Source: Xenophilus sp. Marseille-Q4582
Lineage (GTDB): Bacteria; Pseudomonadota; Gammaproteobacteria; Burkholderiales; Burkholderiaceae_C
Assembly: GCF_916700565.1 (NCBI RefSeq)
Contig: NZ_CAKAKO010000002.1
Location: 868,001-932,000 of the forward strand
Direction: 5' to 3'
Length of the DNA: 64,000 bases
Shown here: positions 1-9,168 of the stretch, one piece after another
Layout: every line of letters begins with the position of its first letter
Numbering within the stretch: position 1 is the first letter of the stretch
The notes under the pieces: model-generated
Databases searched by the model: none
What the model saw: the letters and a program-made list of their open reading frames with translations, nothing else
What the model was told of the DNA's origin: nothing
Position numbers and translations under genes: made by a program

Positions 1-89
1 ACTTCTACGATCACCTGCGCCCCGCGCAGCAGCAGCAGGTGCGCGAGTTCCTCGAGCGCGGCGGGCGCCGCTGGGGCCGCCACGGCTGA
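1..89 (+). CDS. C-terminal end of a Spy/CpxP-like periplasmic protein (partial)
   Basis: The window opens inside a reading frame (codons from base 3) that ends with TGA at 87-89. The 28 visible residues begin FYDHLRPAQQQQVREFLE and end in a basic Gly/Arg tail. The 'L-x-PAQ-x(4)-V' pattern resembles the LTxxQ repeat of Spy/CpxP-type periplasmic chaperones. Such genes commonly sit next to CpxRA-like two-component systems, which is exactly what follows here. The start lies outside the window, so the assignment rests on a short tail plus context. Confidence 0.5.
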   Translation, partial: FYDHLRPAQQQQVREFLERGGRRWGRHG

Positions 90-168
90 GCCCAAGGCCC
101 GGCGCCTGCCCGCCATGCCCTGCGGCCTCGTGATCGCGGCGTGTTACGGCGCGTCGCACAATCTGCCC

Positions 169-873
169 ATGCCCCGCATCCTGCTGATCGACGACGACGC
201 GCACCTGGCCGCGCCCCTGGCCAGCTATTTCGCGCGCTTCGACTGCACGCTCGACAGCGCGCAGCGCCCCAGCGAGGGCCTGGCGCGCCTGCGCGCCCAG
301 GACTATGACGCGGCCATCCTCGACGTCATGCTGCCCGAGATGGACGGCTTCGCGCTGTGCCGCGAGATCCGCGCGCAGCCCGGCTTCGGCGACATTCCCA
401 TCGTCATGCTCACGGCGCGCGGCGACGTGATGGACCGCGTGGTGGGCCTGGAGATGGGCGCCGACGACTACCTGCCCAAGCCCTTCGAGCCGCGCGAGCT
501 GGTGGCGCGCGTGCAGACCATCCTGCGCCGCCAGCGCGTGCGCGCCGCGCCGGCCGCGCCCGACACGCTGCTGCGCTTCGAAGGCCTGAGCGTGGACCTC
601 ACGCGCCGCCAGGTGCTGCGCCAGGGCGAGGCCGTGGCGCTGACCAGCACCGAGTTCGAGCTGCTGGCCCTCTTGGCGCGCGAGCCCGGCACGGTGTTCA
701 GCCGCGACGACATCCTCAACCGCCTGCGCGGGCAGGAGGCCGACCTCTACACCCGCGCGGTGGACATCGTGGTGAGCCGGCTGCGCCGCAAGCTGGAGCC
801 GCTGGACTGCATCAAGACGCTGCGCAACGCGGGCTACACGCTGGCGGCGGCCCCGGCCCCCGGCGCCCCATGA
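169..873 (+). CDS. OmpR/PhoB-family response regulator (CpxR-like)
   Basis: This 234-residue cytoplasmic regulator has an N-terminal receiver domain (about 1-115) and a C-terminal winged-helix DNA-binding domain (about 130-230). The receiver shows the acidic pocket (IDDD near residues 7-10), phospho-acceptor Asp52 in LDVMLPEMDG and the conserved Lys104 in DYLPKPF. The ATG at 169 begins directly with the receiver strand MPRILLIDDD; an earlier in-frame ATG at 115 would add 18 residues unlike the family. The stop overlaps the kinase start (ATGA), so the two are translationally coupled. With the Spy/CpxP-like gene upstream and the short-sensor kinase downstream, an envelope-stress CpxRA-type role is the best inference. 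Confidence 0.9.
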   Translation: MPRILLIDDDAHLAAPLASYFARFDCTLDSAQRPSEGLARLRAQDYDAAILDVMLPEMDGFALCREIRAQPGFGDIPIVMLTARGDVMDRVVGLEMGADDYLPKPFEPRELVARVQTILRRQRVRAAPAAPDTLLRFEGLSVDLTRRQVLRQGEAVALTSTEFELLALLAREPGTVFSRDDILNRLRGQEADLYTRAVDIVVSRLRRKLEPLDCIKTLRNAGYTLAAAPAPGAP

Positions 874-2216
874 AGACGCCGTTCGGCACCGTGCGCTGGC
901 GCCGGTCGCTGCGCGTGCGGCTGGTGCTGCTGTTCATGCTGCTGGCGCTGGCCACGGCCGGCATCTTCATGGGCGGCGTCAAGCGCGCCTTCACCAGCGG
1001 CATGTCCGATGCCACGCGGCCCATGATCATCGACTACGCCGACCGGCTGGTGGCCGAGCTCGGCACGCCGCCCGACGTGGCGCGCGCGCAGGCCATGGTG
1101 GAGCGGCTGCCCATCACGCTGCAGATCAGCGGGCCGCAGGTCAACTGGTCTTCGATCTCCGACGGTCCCCGGCGCTGGCGCCACGGCCGCATTCCCGAGC
1201 AGGCGCTGGTGGACGAGCACGGCAACGACGAATGGTTCGTGCGCCGCTCGGCCGATGGCCACCGCATCGTCTTCGGCTGGTCGCCGCGGCTGTGGCGCAT
1301 CGTGCCGCATGCCACCGGCTGGGTCACGCTGGCGGCCCTGCTGGGCCTGGTGGCGCTGGCCTATGCCGTGGTGCAGCGGCTGCTGCGGCCGCTGATCGAC
1401 ATCCGCGAAGGCGCGCAGCGCTTCGGCCGCGGCGACTTCGCCACGCCCATTCCCGTGCGCCGCGCCGACGACCTGGGCGAGCTGGCACAGCGCATCAACA
1501 CCATGGCGCAGGACATCCAGGCCATGCTCGATGCCAAGCGCGCCCTGCTGCTGGCCATGAGCCACGAGCTGCGTTCCCCGCTGACGCGCGCGCGCCTCAA
1601 TGCCGAACTGCTGCCCGAGACCGGCGAGGGCGTGGCCGAACGCGCCGCGCTGCTGCGCGACCTGGGCGAAATGCGCGACCTGATCAGCGACCTGCTCGAA
1701 AGCGAGCGCCTGGCCAGCCCGCACGGTGCGCTGCAGCGTGAGCCGGTCGACCTGCCGCAACTGGCGCGCGAGGTGCTGGCCGAGCTGGCCGCGCGCGGCG
1801 GCGCCACGGGCGAGGCGGCACAGCGCGTGCGCATCGACGCCGCGCAGCTGCCCGAGCCGCCGGTGCTGGCGCTGGACCGCGCGCGCGTGCGCCTGCTGAT
1901 CCGCAACCTGCTCGACAACGCGCTGCGCCATGGCGAGGGCACGCTGCAGGCGCCCGTGCTGCAACTGCGCGCCGCCACCGATGGCGGCCCGGCCGTGGAG
2001 ATCGAGGTGCGCGACTTCGGCCACGGCGTGTCCGACGCGCAACTGGCACAGTTGGCCGAGCCCTTCTACCGGCCCGACAGCGCCCGCGCGCGCGCCGCGG
2101 GTGGCGTGGGGCTGGGCCTGTACCTGTGCCGGCTGGTGGCGCAGGCGCATGGCGGCCAACTGGTGCTGCGCAACGCGCTGCCGGGGCTGTCCGTCACGGC
2201 GCGCTTGCAGGCTTGA
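870..2216 (+). CDS. Sensor histidine kinase (CpxA-like)
   Basis: This is a 448-residue inner-membrane histidine kinase. A transmembrane helix lies at about 15-35, a short periplasmic sensor at about 40-145, a second membrane helix at about 150-170, then a HAMP linker (about 170-222). The dimerisation domain carries phospho-acceptor His232 in AMSHELRSPLTR. The ATPase domain has an N-box (LIRNLLDNALRH), a G1 box (DFGHGVSD) and a G2 box (GGVGLGLYL). The ATG at 870 overlaps the stop of the response regulator by four bases. Size and arrangement match CpxA/RstB-like kinases; the stimulus cannot be read from the sequence. Confidence 0.9.
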   Translation: MKTPFGTVRWRRSLRVRLVLLFMLLALATAGIFMGGVKRAFTSGMSDATRPMIIDYADRLVAELGTPPDVARAQAMVERLPITLQISGPQVNWSSISDGPRRWRHGRIPEQALVDEHGNDEWFVRRSADGHRIVFGWSPRLWRIVPHATGWVTLAALLGLVALAYAVVQRLLRPLIDIREGAQRFGRGDFATPIPVRRADDLGELAQRINTMAQDIQAMLDAKRALLLAMSHELRSPLTRARLNAELLPETGEGVAERAALLRDLGEMRDLISDLLESERLASPHGALQREPVDLPQLAREVLAELAARGGATGEAAQRVRIDAAQLPEPPVLALDRARVRLLIRNLLDNALRHGEGTLQAPVLQLRAATDGGPAVEIEVRDFGHGVSDAQLAQLAEPFYRPDSARARAAGGVGLGLYLCRLVAQAHGGQLVLRNALPGLSVTARLQA

Positions 2217-2455
2217 GACGCATCAGCCAGGAGGCGCCCGAAGTGGCGGACTCGCCCCGCTCTGCAGGCGCTTGACGCTTGGCTTCGCGCCCTCCGATCA
2301 GCAGCGAACACACCGATTGCGGGCCTGACGCGATGGCCTTCACAGCGCGCTGACATCGCTCTCGTGCCCGAAGGGCGCGCGCACCCGCTGTCATACTCCC
2401 GCTCCCCGATTGCGAACACATCCGGCCTTTCTGCGGCCCGACTCTGTCAGTTTGA

Positions 2456-3442
2456 ATGCCTGCTTCCAAGAACAACACGCGCCAGAAAGCCAGCCCTCGT
2501 TCCAGCAAGAATCGGTCTAAAAAAAACGCCTCCAGACGTGGCTTCTGGTCGGCGCTTGTTTTTTCAACGGCGGCCTCCTTCACCGCCGTCAGTTGGGTCT
2601 TGAATCCGCAGTGGACGCCACCGCCCGTGCTGGACTCGGCGTGGATGCGCGAGCGCATCGCGCGCCTCGGTCCCTGGCTCGAAGCGCGGCTGCCGGCGTC
2701 TTCCGCGCACGGCGCCGATGAAGCGCGAAGCGCCGGCCTGCCGACATCGCCGGGTGCCGCCCCGCGCGCGGCGCCGGGCAGCGATTTCTCCGCCTGCCGA
2801 GACATGTTCCCGAAGGGGCAGCCGCCGGAATTGCTGCACCCACCTTCAGGGCTGTTCGCCCTGTGCTTCGACGCCTTTGCCGTTCTGTACAGCGGCGACA
2901 CCAAGACCCCCGTGTACGTGGTCGAGCGGCTGAACCGGGCGGCGCTGGGGGCGGCAAAGGCCATCGCCCGCACGGATCGCTTCTACGCTGAGGCCCGCCT
3001 GCCTGGCAGCGCGCGCGTGCAGCTCGACGACTACCGGGGCTCGGGCTACGCGCGCGGCCACATGGCGCCGGCGGCCGACATGCCCAGCGATGAGGCGATG
3101 GCCCAGAGCTTCAGCCTGGCCAACATGGTGCCGCAGGACCCGAGCCACAACAGCGGGCCGTGGAACCGGATCGAACAGGACACGCGCCAGTACGTGATGC
3201 GGGCGCGGGGCGACGTCTATGTGTTCACCGGGCCCGCCTTCCGGGACGGCAGACCGCCGCGCATCGGTGATTCCGGCGTGGCCGTGCCCAGTCACCTGTT
3301 CAAGCTGGTCCATGACCCGGCCACGGGCCGCTTTTGGGCGCACTGGCACCAGAACCAGCCGGGCGCGCAGGCGATGAAGCCCATCGCCTATGAGGCCCTG
3401 GTGCAGAAAGTGGGGATCGACTTTCTGCACAGCGCGGATTGA
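2456..3442 (+). CDS. DNA/RNA non-specific endonuclease (NUC1/EndA family), membrane-anchored
   Basis: This 328-residue protein has a very basic N-terminus (residues 1-30, rich in Lys/Arg/Ser) followed by one hydrophobic segment (about 30-50), suggesting an uncleaved signal anchor with the body in the periplasm. The nuclease core (about 110-325) carries the beta-beta-alpha-metal signature GYARGHMAPAADM, with the general-base His at about 202, and the metal-ligand region VPQDPSHNSGPWNRIE, with the Asn at about 232. The usual Asp before RGH is Ala here, which is tolerated in family members. It stands alone between unrelated genes, so scavenging or degradation of extracellular nucleic acid is an inference. 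Confidence 0.85.
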   Translation: MPASKNNTRQKASPRSSKNRSKKNASRRGFWSALVFSTAASFTAVSWVLNPQWTPPPVLDSAWMRERIARLGPWLEARLPASSAHGADEARSAGLPTSPGAAPRAAPGSDFSACRDMFPKGQPPELLHPPSGLFALCFDAFAVLYSGDTKTPVYVVERLNRAALGAAKAIARTDRFYAEARLPGSARVQLDDYRGSGYARGHMAPAADMPSDEAMAQSFSLANMVPQDPSHNSGPWNRIEQDTRQYVMRARGDVYVFTGPAFRDGRPPRIGDSGVAVPSHLFKLVHDPATGRFWAHWHQNQPGAQAMKPIAYEALVQKVGIDFLHSAD

Positions 3443-3683
3443 GCCCTCGATCTCGCTCCACCCGCATCGCGGCTCGCTGCCGCCGCAGCAGCACGCGCGC
3501 GACTACAGCCACGGCGTTTCCCATTCCCGACTCGGCCGCCCCGATAGTGTCCGCGAGAGCTGCACCCGTGCTGGCTGATGACGTAGCCGCAAAGGCAACA
3601 TTTGAAACTGAACAATGCCCAGCCCGGCCGGTCGGTCACTGCGCGGCTGGATTGAACGAAGCGGCGACGAAAGCCGGCAGCGC

Positions 3684-4088
3684 TCAGCTCAAGTCTTCAA
3701 TTGCGAAGCGGTGGTACTTCTGAGCAAAGCTGGGCCGATAGCGGCGGGCCACCGTCATCACTCGCTCGACTTCTTCTTCGCTCGGCGCAAAGGCCAGTAC
3801 AGCGACATGACCCTGGCGGGCCAGCGTCTCGTGCTGGCGCACCATCCCTCTTTCGGCGCCAACCGAAGGCAGTCCGCTGTCCGCCTGCCCGATGGTGTTG
3901 GCCACATTGGCAAGGACGTCGGCCGAACTCACGAAGATCAGGTCGTCTGCACTGTATCCACCGGTCTTCAGATCGGCTTCGCACTTTCGCCCAGCGTCGG
4001 GAGTGGCGAACATGAGAACCACCCATCCGCGCGGGTAGAACACGCCGCTGAACGTCAGGGTCGGCTTTTCCATACTGAACTTGCTCAT
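3684..4088 (-). CDS. Conserved hypothetical protein, 134 aa
   Basis: I do not recognise this family with certainty. The ATG at 4088 follows a clear AAGGAG-type ribosome site seven bases upstream and starts MSKFSMEKPT. The 134-residue product has no signal peptide or membrane segment. It alternates beta-type hydrophobic stretches (SGVFYPRGWVVLMF, DDLIFVSSADVL, HVAVLAFAPSEEE) with helices, giving an alpha/beta fold somewhat like ferredoxin-like or general-stress (YflT-type) domains. It has two Cys-free predicted strands around a GYSADDL motif. Isolated on the minus strand between a nuclease gene and dgdA, it has no operon context that would suggest a job. Confidence 0.7.
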   Translation of the reverse strand: MSKFSMEKPTLTFSGVFYPRGWVVLMFATPDAGRKCEADLKTGGYSADDLIFVSSADVLANVANTIGQADSGLPSVGAERGMVRQHETLARQGHVAVLAFAPSEEEVERVMTVARRYRPSFAQKYHRFAIEDLS

Positions 4089-4277
4089 CGTCTCGTCTCC
4101 TTTGGATGGGTAATGGGTTGGTAGCAGGGCCGCGCCGGCATGGGGGCCAGATTCCGCCGCTGATCGGCGCGTAGCGATTCTAGAGTCGCGGCCATGCGCA
4201 CGGGGTGTACCCAGCCTGACGCTTGCAGAAGTCCCGCTTGGCGCATGCCTCCTGTTTTCGTACGCTCGGGCCGTTGA

Positions 4278-5600
<1,323 letters not shown>

Positions 5601-5630
5601 CGTCGTTGGCGGCAGTGCCGCGGGCCGCGC

Positions 5631-6086
5631 TCAGGGCAAGGCGCGTGCGCGCGGCTTGAGCCGGAAGCTGACGCCCATGCGGTTGATGGCGTTCATCGCC
5701 GCGATCACCAGCGTCAGGTCGACCAGGTCCTTCTCGCTGAAGGCGCTGGCTGCCGCCGCATAAGCCGCGTCCGAGGCGTGCGTCTGGCCCACGTGCGTCA
5801 CTTCCTCGGCCCAGGCCAGGGCCGCGCGTTCCTGCTCGGAGAAGAGCCACGGCGCCTCGTGCCACACCGGCACCAGCACCAGGGTGTCGACGGCCATGCC
5901 TTCCTGCAGCAGGTCGCGCGAATGGATGTCGATGCAATGCGCGCAGCCGTTGAGCTGCGACACGCGCAGGAAGACGAGGTGGACCAGGCGCGGCGGCAGC
6001 GCCGTACCGGTGGTGACGTAATGGTGAAGGCCGCCGACGGCCTGGGCGCCCGCGGGCGAGATGGCAAACCAGTTGGCGCGTTGCAT
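5631..6086 (-). CDS. AhpD-like carboxymuconolactone decarboxylase-family protein
   Basis: This 151-residue cytoplasmic protein belongs to the AhpD-like all-helical family. The catalytic signature C-x2-C-x3-H is present as GCAHCIDIH (Cys48, Cys51, His55), the thiol pair and proton-relay His used in alkylhydroperoxidase or related redox chemistry. The C-terminal half (DLTLVIAAMNAINRMGVSFR) is the usual helix that packs on it. The ATG at 6086 follows an AAAGGAG ribosome site. It converges with dgdA. The substrate is unknown; a role in peroxide or general oxidant defence follows from the family only. Confidence 0.82.
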   Translation of the reverse strand: MQRANWFAISPAGAQAVGGLHHYVTTGTALPPRLVHLVFLRVSQLNGCAHCIDIHSRDLLQEGMAVDTLVLVPVWHEAPWLFSEQERAALAWAEEVTHVGQTHASDAAYAAAASAFSEKDLVDLTLVIAAMNAINRMGVSFRLKPRARALP

Positions 6087-6350
6087 GATCGGGACTCCTT
6101 TCGTGGATGCGTGCGTTTGGTCCTTGGGGCAGCGGCTTGGCCGCCCTCTCCAGGCAGACGGTGGCGGATGCGCGTTTGTGACAGCGGGCGGAAGGAAGAC
6201 AGCGGCGGCCAGGCTTTGCCGCGGGGCTGTCCGGTGGGCAAGACGGGCGATGCGCCCGGCGCTGCCCATGTCCCGCGCGCGCCTGCAGGTCCAGGCGGTG
6301 CGCACTAGGATGCCCGTCCGCTGTCCAACACCGAATCAGGAGACCTCGCC

Positions 6351-7400
6351 ATGAGCGCTTCACCCACCGCCACCAACCGCCAGTTCCTGCTCGCCAGCCG
6401 CCCGCAGGGCGCTGCCACGCGCGAGAACTTCCGCCTGCAGGAATCGCCCGTGACCGAACCCGGCGAAGGCGGCGTGCTGGTCAAGACGCTGATGCTCTCG
6501 CTGGACCCGGCCATGCGCGGCTGGATGAACGAAGGCCGCAGCTACATCCCGCCCGTGGGCATCGGCGAAGTGATGCGCGCCGGCGGCGTCGGCCGCGTGG
6601 TCGCGTCGAAGAACCCCGGCTTCGCCGAAGGCGACGTCGTCTACGGCACGCTGGGCGTGCAGGACTATGCGCTGGTGGCCGCCGACGAGGTCAAGCGCAG
6701 CGGCCTGGCGAAGATCGACCTGAAGGCCGGCACCGCCAGCCAGTGGCTCAACGTGCTGGGCATGCCCGGCATGACCGGCTACTTCGGCCTGCTGGACGTG
6801 GGCCTGGCCAAGGCGGGCGACACGGTGGTCGTTTCCGGCGCGGCCGGCGCCGTCGGCCAGACCGTGGGCCAGCTGGCCAAGATCAAGGGCTGCCGCGCCA
6901 TCGGCATCGCCGGCGGCCCGGCCAAGTGCGAATGGGTGGTGAAGGAACTGGGCTTCGACGCGTGCATCGACTACAAGGCCGGCCCGCAAGCCGTGCGCGA
7001 AGGCCTGAAGGAGCACGCGCCCAAGGGTGTGGACGTGTACTTCGACAACGTCGGCGGCGAGATCCTCGACACCGTGATGGCCAAGCTCGCGCGCAAGGCC
7101 CGCATCGTCATCTGCGGCGCCATCAGCCAGTACAACAACGCCAACAGCATGCCCGCCGCCGGCCCCAAGAACTACCTGAGCCTGCTGGTGAACCGCGCGC
7201 GCATGGAAGGCATGGTGGTGTTCGACTACGCCGACCGTTATCACATCGCCATCGCCGAGATGGCCGGCTACCTCAAGGACGGCCGCATGAAGAGCCGCGA
7301 GGACGTCGTGCAGGGCCTCGAGAACTTCCCCGAGGCGCTGGGCAAGCTGTTCTCGGGCGAGAACTTCGGCAAGCTGGTGCTGGAAGTGGCGAAGGACTGA
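6351..7400 (+). CDS. NADPH-dependent alkenal/one oxidoreductase (CurA/prostaglandin-reductase-like MDR)
   Basis: This 349-residue medium-chain dehydrogenase/reductase reduces activated double bonds of alpha,beta-unsaturated carbonyls in its family. The N-terminal GroES-like half includes SLDPAMRGWMNEGRSYIPPV, a hallmark of the CurA/leukotriene-B4 12-hydroxydehydrogenase group. The Rossmann half has the nucleotide-binding turn VSGAAGAVGQTVGQLAK (about 160-178) and VYFDNVGGEILD typical of the same group. No zinc-ligand Cys cluster is present, as expected. It appears monocistronic; an AGGAG-like site precedes the ATG. Confidence 0.88.
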   Translation: MSASPTATNRQFLLASRPQGAATRENFRLQESPVTEPGEGGVLVKTLMLSLDPAMRGWMNEGRSYIPPVGIGEVMRAGGVGRVVASKNPGFAEGDVVYGTLGVQDYALVAADEVKRSGLAKIDLKAGTASQWLNVLGMPGMTGYFGLLDVGLAKAGDTVVVSGAAGAVGQTVGQLAKIKGCRAIGIAGGPAKCEWVVKELGFDACIDYKAGPQAVREGLKEHAPKGVDVYFDNVGGEILDTVMAKLARKARIVICGAISQYNNANSMPAAGPKNYLSLLVNRARMEGMVVFDYADRYHIAIAEMAGYLKDGRMKSREDVVQGLENFPEALGKLFSGENFGKLVLEVAKD

Positions 7401-7713
7401 GGGACCAGGCAAGCGCGCGGGCGGCCGCGTCGCTCGGCCCGTGCCGAGCCCGTCGAAAGCGCGAAGCCGGCCCGCTGCGACGCGCCCGTCACGTCGGCAT
7501 CGCGTCCAGCGGCCTGCGTGATCGCCTGGTGCGAGCGCTTCCGCCCGTTCATCACGGCGGCGCAGTCCAAGCAGCTGGCTTGAGACTGCACGAGGACGCC
7601 GGCGCGTGCAGGTGAATGTGGCAATGGCTCGCAACGCGGCTCCTGCCGCGCTATAACGCACGGCGGGCCGCTGCGCGCGTCCTCGCCTCCACGGACCTTC
7701 TTTCCCCCTGACC
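7401..7713 (+). other. Intergenic gap with a possible coding remnant
   Basis: This 313-base gap has no complete gene. Between about 7500 and 7583 one forward frame reads like the C-terminal tail of a protein (…VIAWCERFRPFITAAQSKQLA, stop at 7581), reminiscent of glutathione-S-transferase C-termini. It has no start and shares the reading frame of the upstream reductase after its stop. Around 7437-7462 there are short GC-rich palindromic pieces. No promoter for the downstream lysE gene stands out. Confidence 0.25.
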
Positions 7714-8343
7714 ATGTTCCCGACCGACATCCTCATCGCCTACCTGGCGGCCGTCCTGGTGGTGGTCGCCTCGCCCGGCCCGGACAACATCCTGGCCGTC
7801 AGCCGTGGGTTGAGCCAGGGCCCGCTGGCGGCGGCGCTGTCGGCGGCGGGGGCGGGGCTGGGCATCCTGGTCCACACGACCGCTGCCACGCTGGGTCTGG
7901 CGCTGGTGCTCCAGACCTCGCCGCTGGCCTTCCTGGCCGTCAAGCTGGCGGGCGCGGCCTATCTGCTGTGGCTGGGGTTCAAGGCCTTGCGCAGCCGCAA
8001 CCTGATCTCCTTCGAACCGGCCGCAAAGCAGCCGCTGCGCCGCGTGTTCTGGGTCGGTCTGATGTCCAACGTGCTCAACCCCAAGCCGGGGCTGTTCGTG
8101 GTGGCTTTCATTCCGCAGTTCGTCTCGGCCACGCGCGGGCCGGTGCACACGCAGATGCTGGTCTACGGCGCGATCTTCGCGCTCGTGACGGCGCTGCTCT
8201 TCAGCGTGCTGGGCGCCTTTGCCGCACAGCTGTCGGGCTGGCTGGCGCGCCGGCCCAAGGCCGTGGTGGCGGCGAACGTGGGCGCGGGCTTGACCTTCGT
8301 CGCGGCCGGCCTGTCCATCCTGGCCCTCGACCGCCGCCGCTGA
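7714..8343 (+). CDS. LysE/RhtB-family amino-acid exporter
   Basis: This 209-residue inner-membrane protein has about six hydrophobic segments. The N-terminal motif VVVASPGPDNILAVSRGLSQG (about 12-34) is the LysE/RhtB signature, and the second conserved block KLAGAAYLLWLGFKALRSR (about 73-92) follows as in the family. The length is typical (about 205-215 residues). These transporters export amino acids or derivatives such as homoserine and lysine; the substrate here is unknown. A DUF1272 gene follows 36 bases after the stop and may be cotranscribed. Confidence 0.88.
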   Translation: MFPTDILIAYLAAVLVVVASPGPDNILAVSRGLSQGPLAAALSAAGAGLGILVHTTAATLGLALVLQTSPLAFLAVKLAGAAYLLWLGFKALRSRNLISFEPAAKQPLRRVFWVGLMSNVLNPKPGLFVVAFIPQFVSATRGPVHTQMLVYGAIFALVTALLFSVLGAFAAQLSGWLARRPKAVVAANVGAGLTFVAAGLSILALDRRR

Positions 8344-8379
8344 AGCGCGGCCTCGTTCCACCCCCGCTCCTTGACCGCC

Positions 8380-8628
8380 ATGCTCGAACTGCGCCCCAAC
8401 TGCGAATGCTGTGACCGCGACCTGCCGCCCGACAGCAGCGACGCCCGCATCTGCACCTTTGAATGCACCTTCTGCGCTGCCTGCGCCGCGCAGAAGCTGG
8501 GCGGCGCCTGCCCGAACTGCGGCGGCGAGTTGCTGCAGCGTCCGCGCCGGCCGGCGGCCAAGCTGGCGAAGCACCCGGCGTCGACGCAACGGGTGCTCAA
8601 GCCGGCGGGTTGCGCCACCTCCGCTTGA
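8380..8628 (+). CDS. DUF1272 Cys-rich small protein
   Basis: This 82-residue protein opens MLELRPNCECCDRDLPP and contains four pairs of cysteines (C-x-C-C, ICTFECTFCAAC, CPNCGGEL), the pattern of DUF1272 proteins, which look like zinc-ribbon or RING-like folds. The ATG at 8380 matches the conserved start; a TTG three codons upstream is less likely. The C-terminal tail (about 55-82) is basic and low-complexity. The function of the family is not established. It lies between a LysE exporter and a broken DUF2127 gene in the same orientation. Confidence 0.82.
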   Translation: MLELRPNCECCDRDLPPDSSDARICTFECTFCAACAAQKLGGACPNCGGELLQRPRRPAAKLAKHPASTQRVLKPAGCATSA

Positions 8629-8684
8629 GGCGGCTCCGCGCGCTTCGCCCTGCGTGTGACTGAGACCGCCCGGGCGCATTCCCG

Positions 8685-9149
8685 ATGAGCCGCACGATCC
8701 GCGCCGTCGCGGCCTTCGAAGCGCTCAAGGGCGCGGTGGTGCTGCTGGCCTCCTCGGCCGTGCTGTCGCTCGCGCACCGCGACCTGCATGCGCTGGCGCT
8801 GGCCCTGGTCGAGCACACGCATCTCAACCCGGCGTCCCACTATCCGCAGATCTTCCTGGACGCCGCCACGCGCGTGCATGACGCTCGCCTGTGAACCCTG
8901 GCGGCAGGCGCGGCCGGTTATGCGCTGCTGCGCTTCGTCGAGGCCTACGGCCTGTACCGCGGACGCGCCTGGGCCGAACTGCTGGCGGCCGTGAGCGGCG
9001 CGATCTACGTGCCCTTCGAGCTGATGGCCTTCTGGCGCGCGCCCACGGCGCTGCACTTGGGGCTGCTGGTGCTGAACCTGGGCGTCGTCGCCGTCATGCT
9101 CGCCTCGCTGCGGCGCCGGCGCGCGCCGGTGGCTGCACCCGGGCACTGA
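8685..9149 (+). pseudogene. DUF2127 membrane protein gene interrupted by an in-frame TGA
   Basis: A single continuous frame from ATG 8685 to TGA 9147 encodes a typical DUF2127 membrane protein of about 154 codons, but codon 70 (8892-8894) is TGA. Reading through gives RL-stop-TLAAGAAGYALLRFVEAYGLYRGRAW, where the family block YALLR-x-VEAYGL and later AIYVPFELMAFW are intact, so the frame is preserved on both sides. One base change (TGG to TGA) explains the stop, and Trp fits the position. The upstream piece alone (69 residues) lacks the conserved core. This is either a recent nonsense mutation or a sequence error. Confidence 0.8.
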
Positions 9150-9168
9150 CCGAAAGGCGCCGGCCGCT

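Noticed and set aside
357..870. Long alternate-frame extension upstream of the sensor kinase (619-residue frame)
   Set aside because: The extra 171 codons lie wholly inside the response-regulator gene in another frame and are Arg/Ala-rich, as expected of a GC-rich shadow; the kinase starts at the ATGA overlap.
8892..8894. Selenocysteine insertion at the DUF2127 TGA
   Set aside because: No plausible hairpin with a SECIS-like loop directly follows and the family has Trp-like, not Cys, character at this point; a nonsense mutation or error is simpler.
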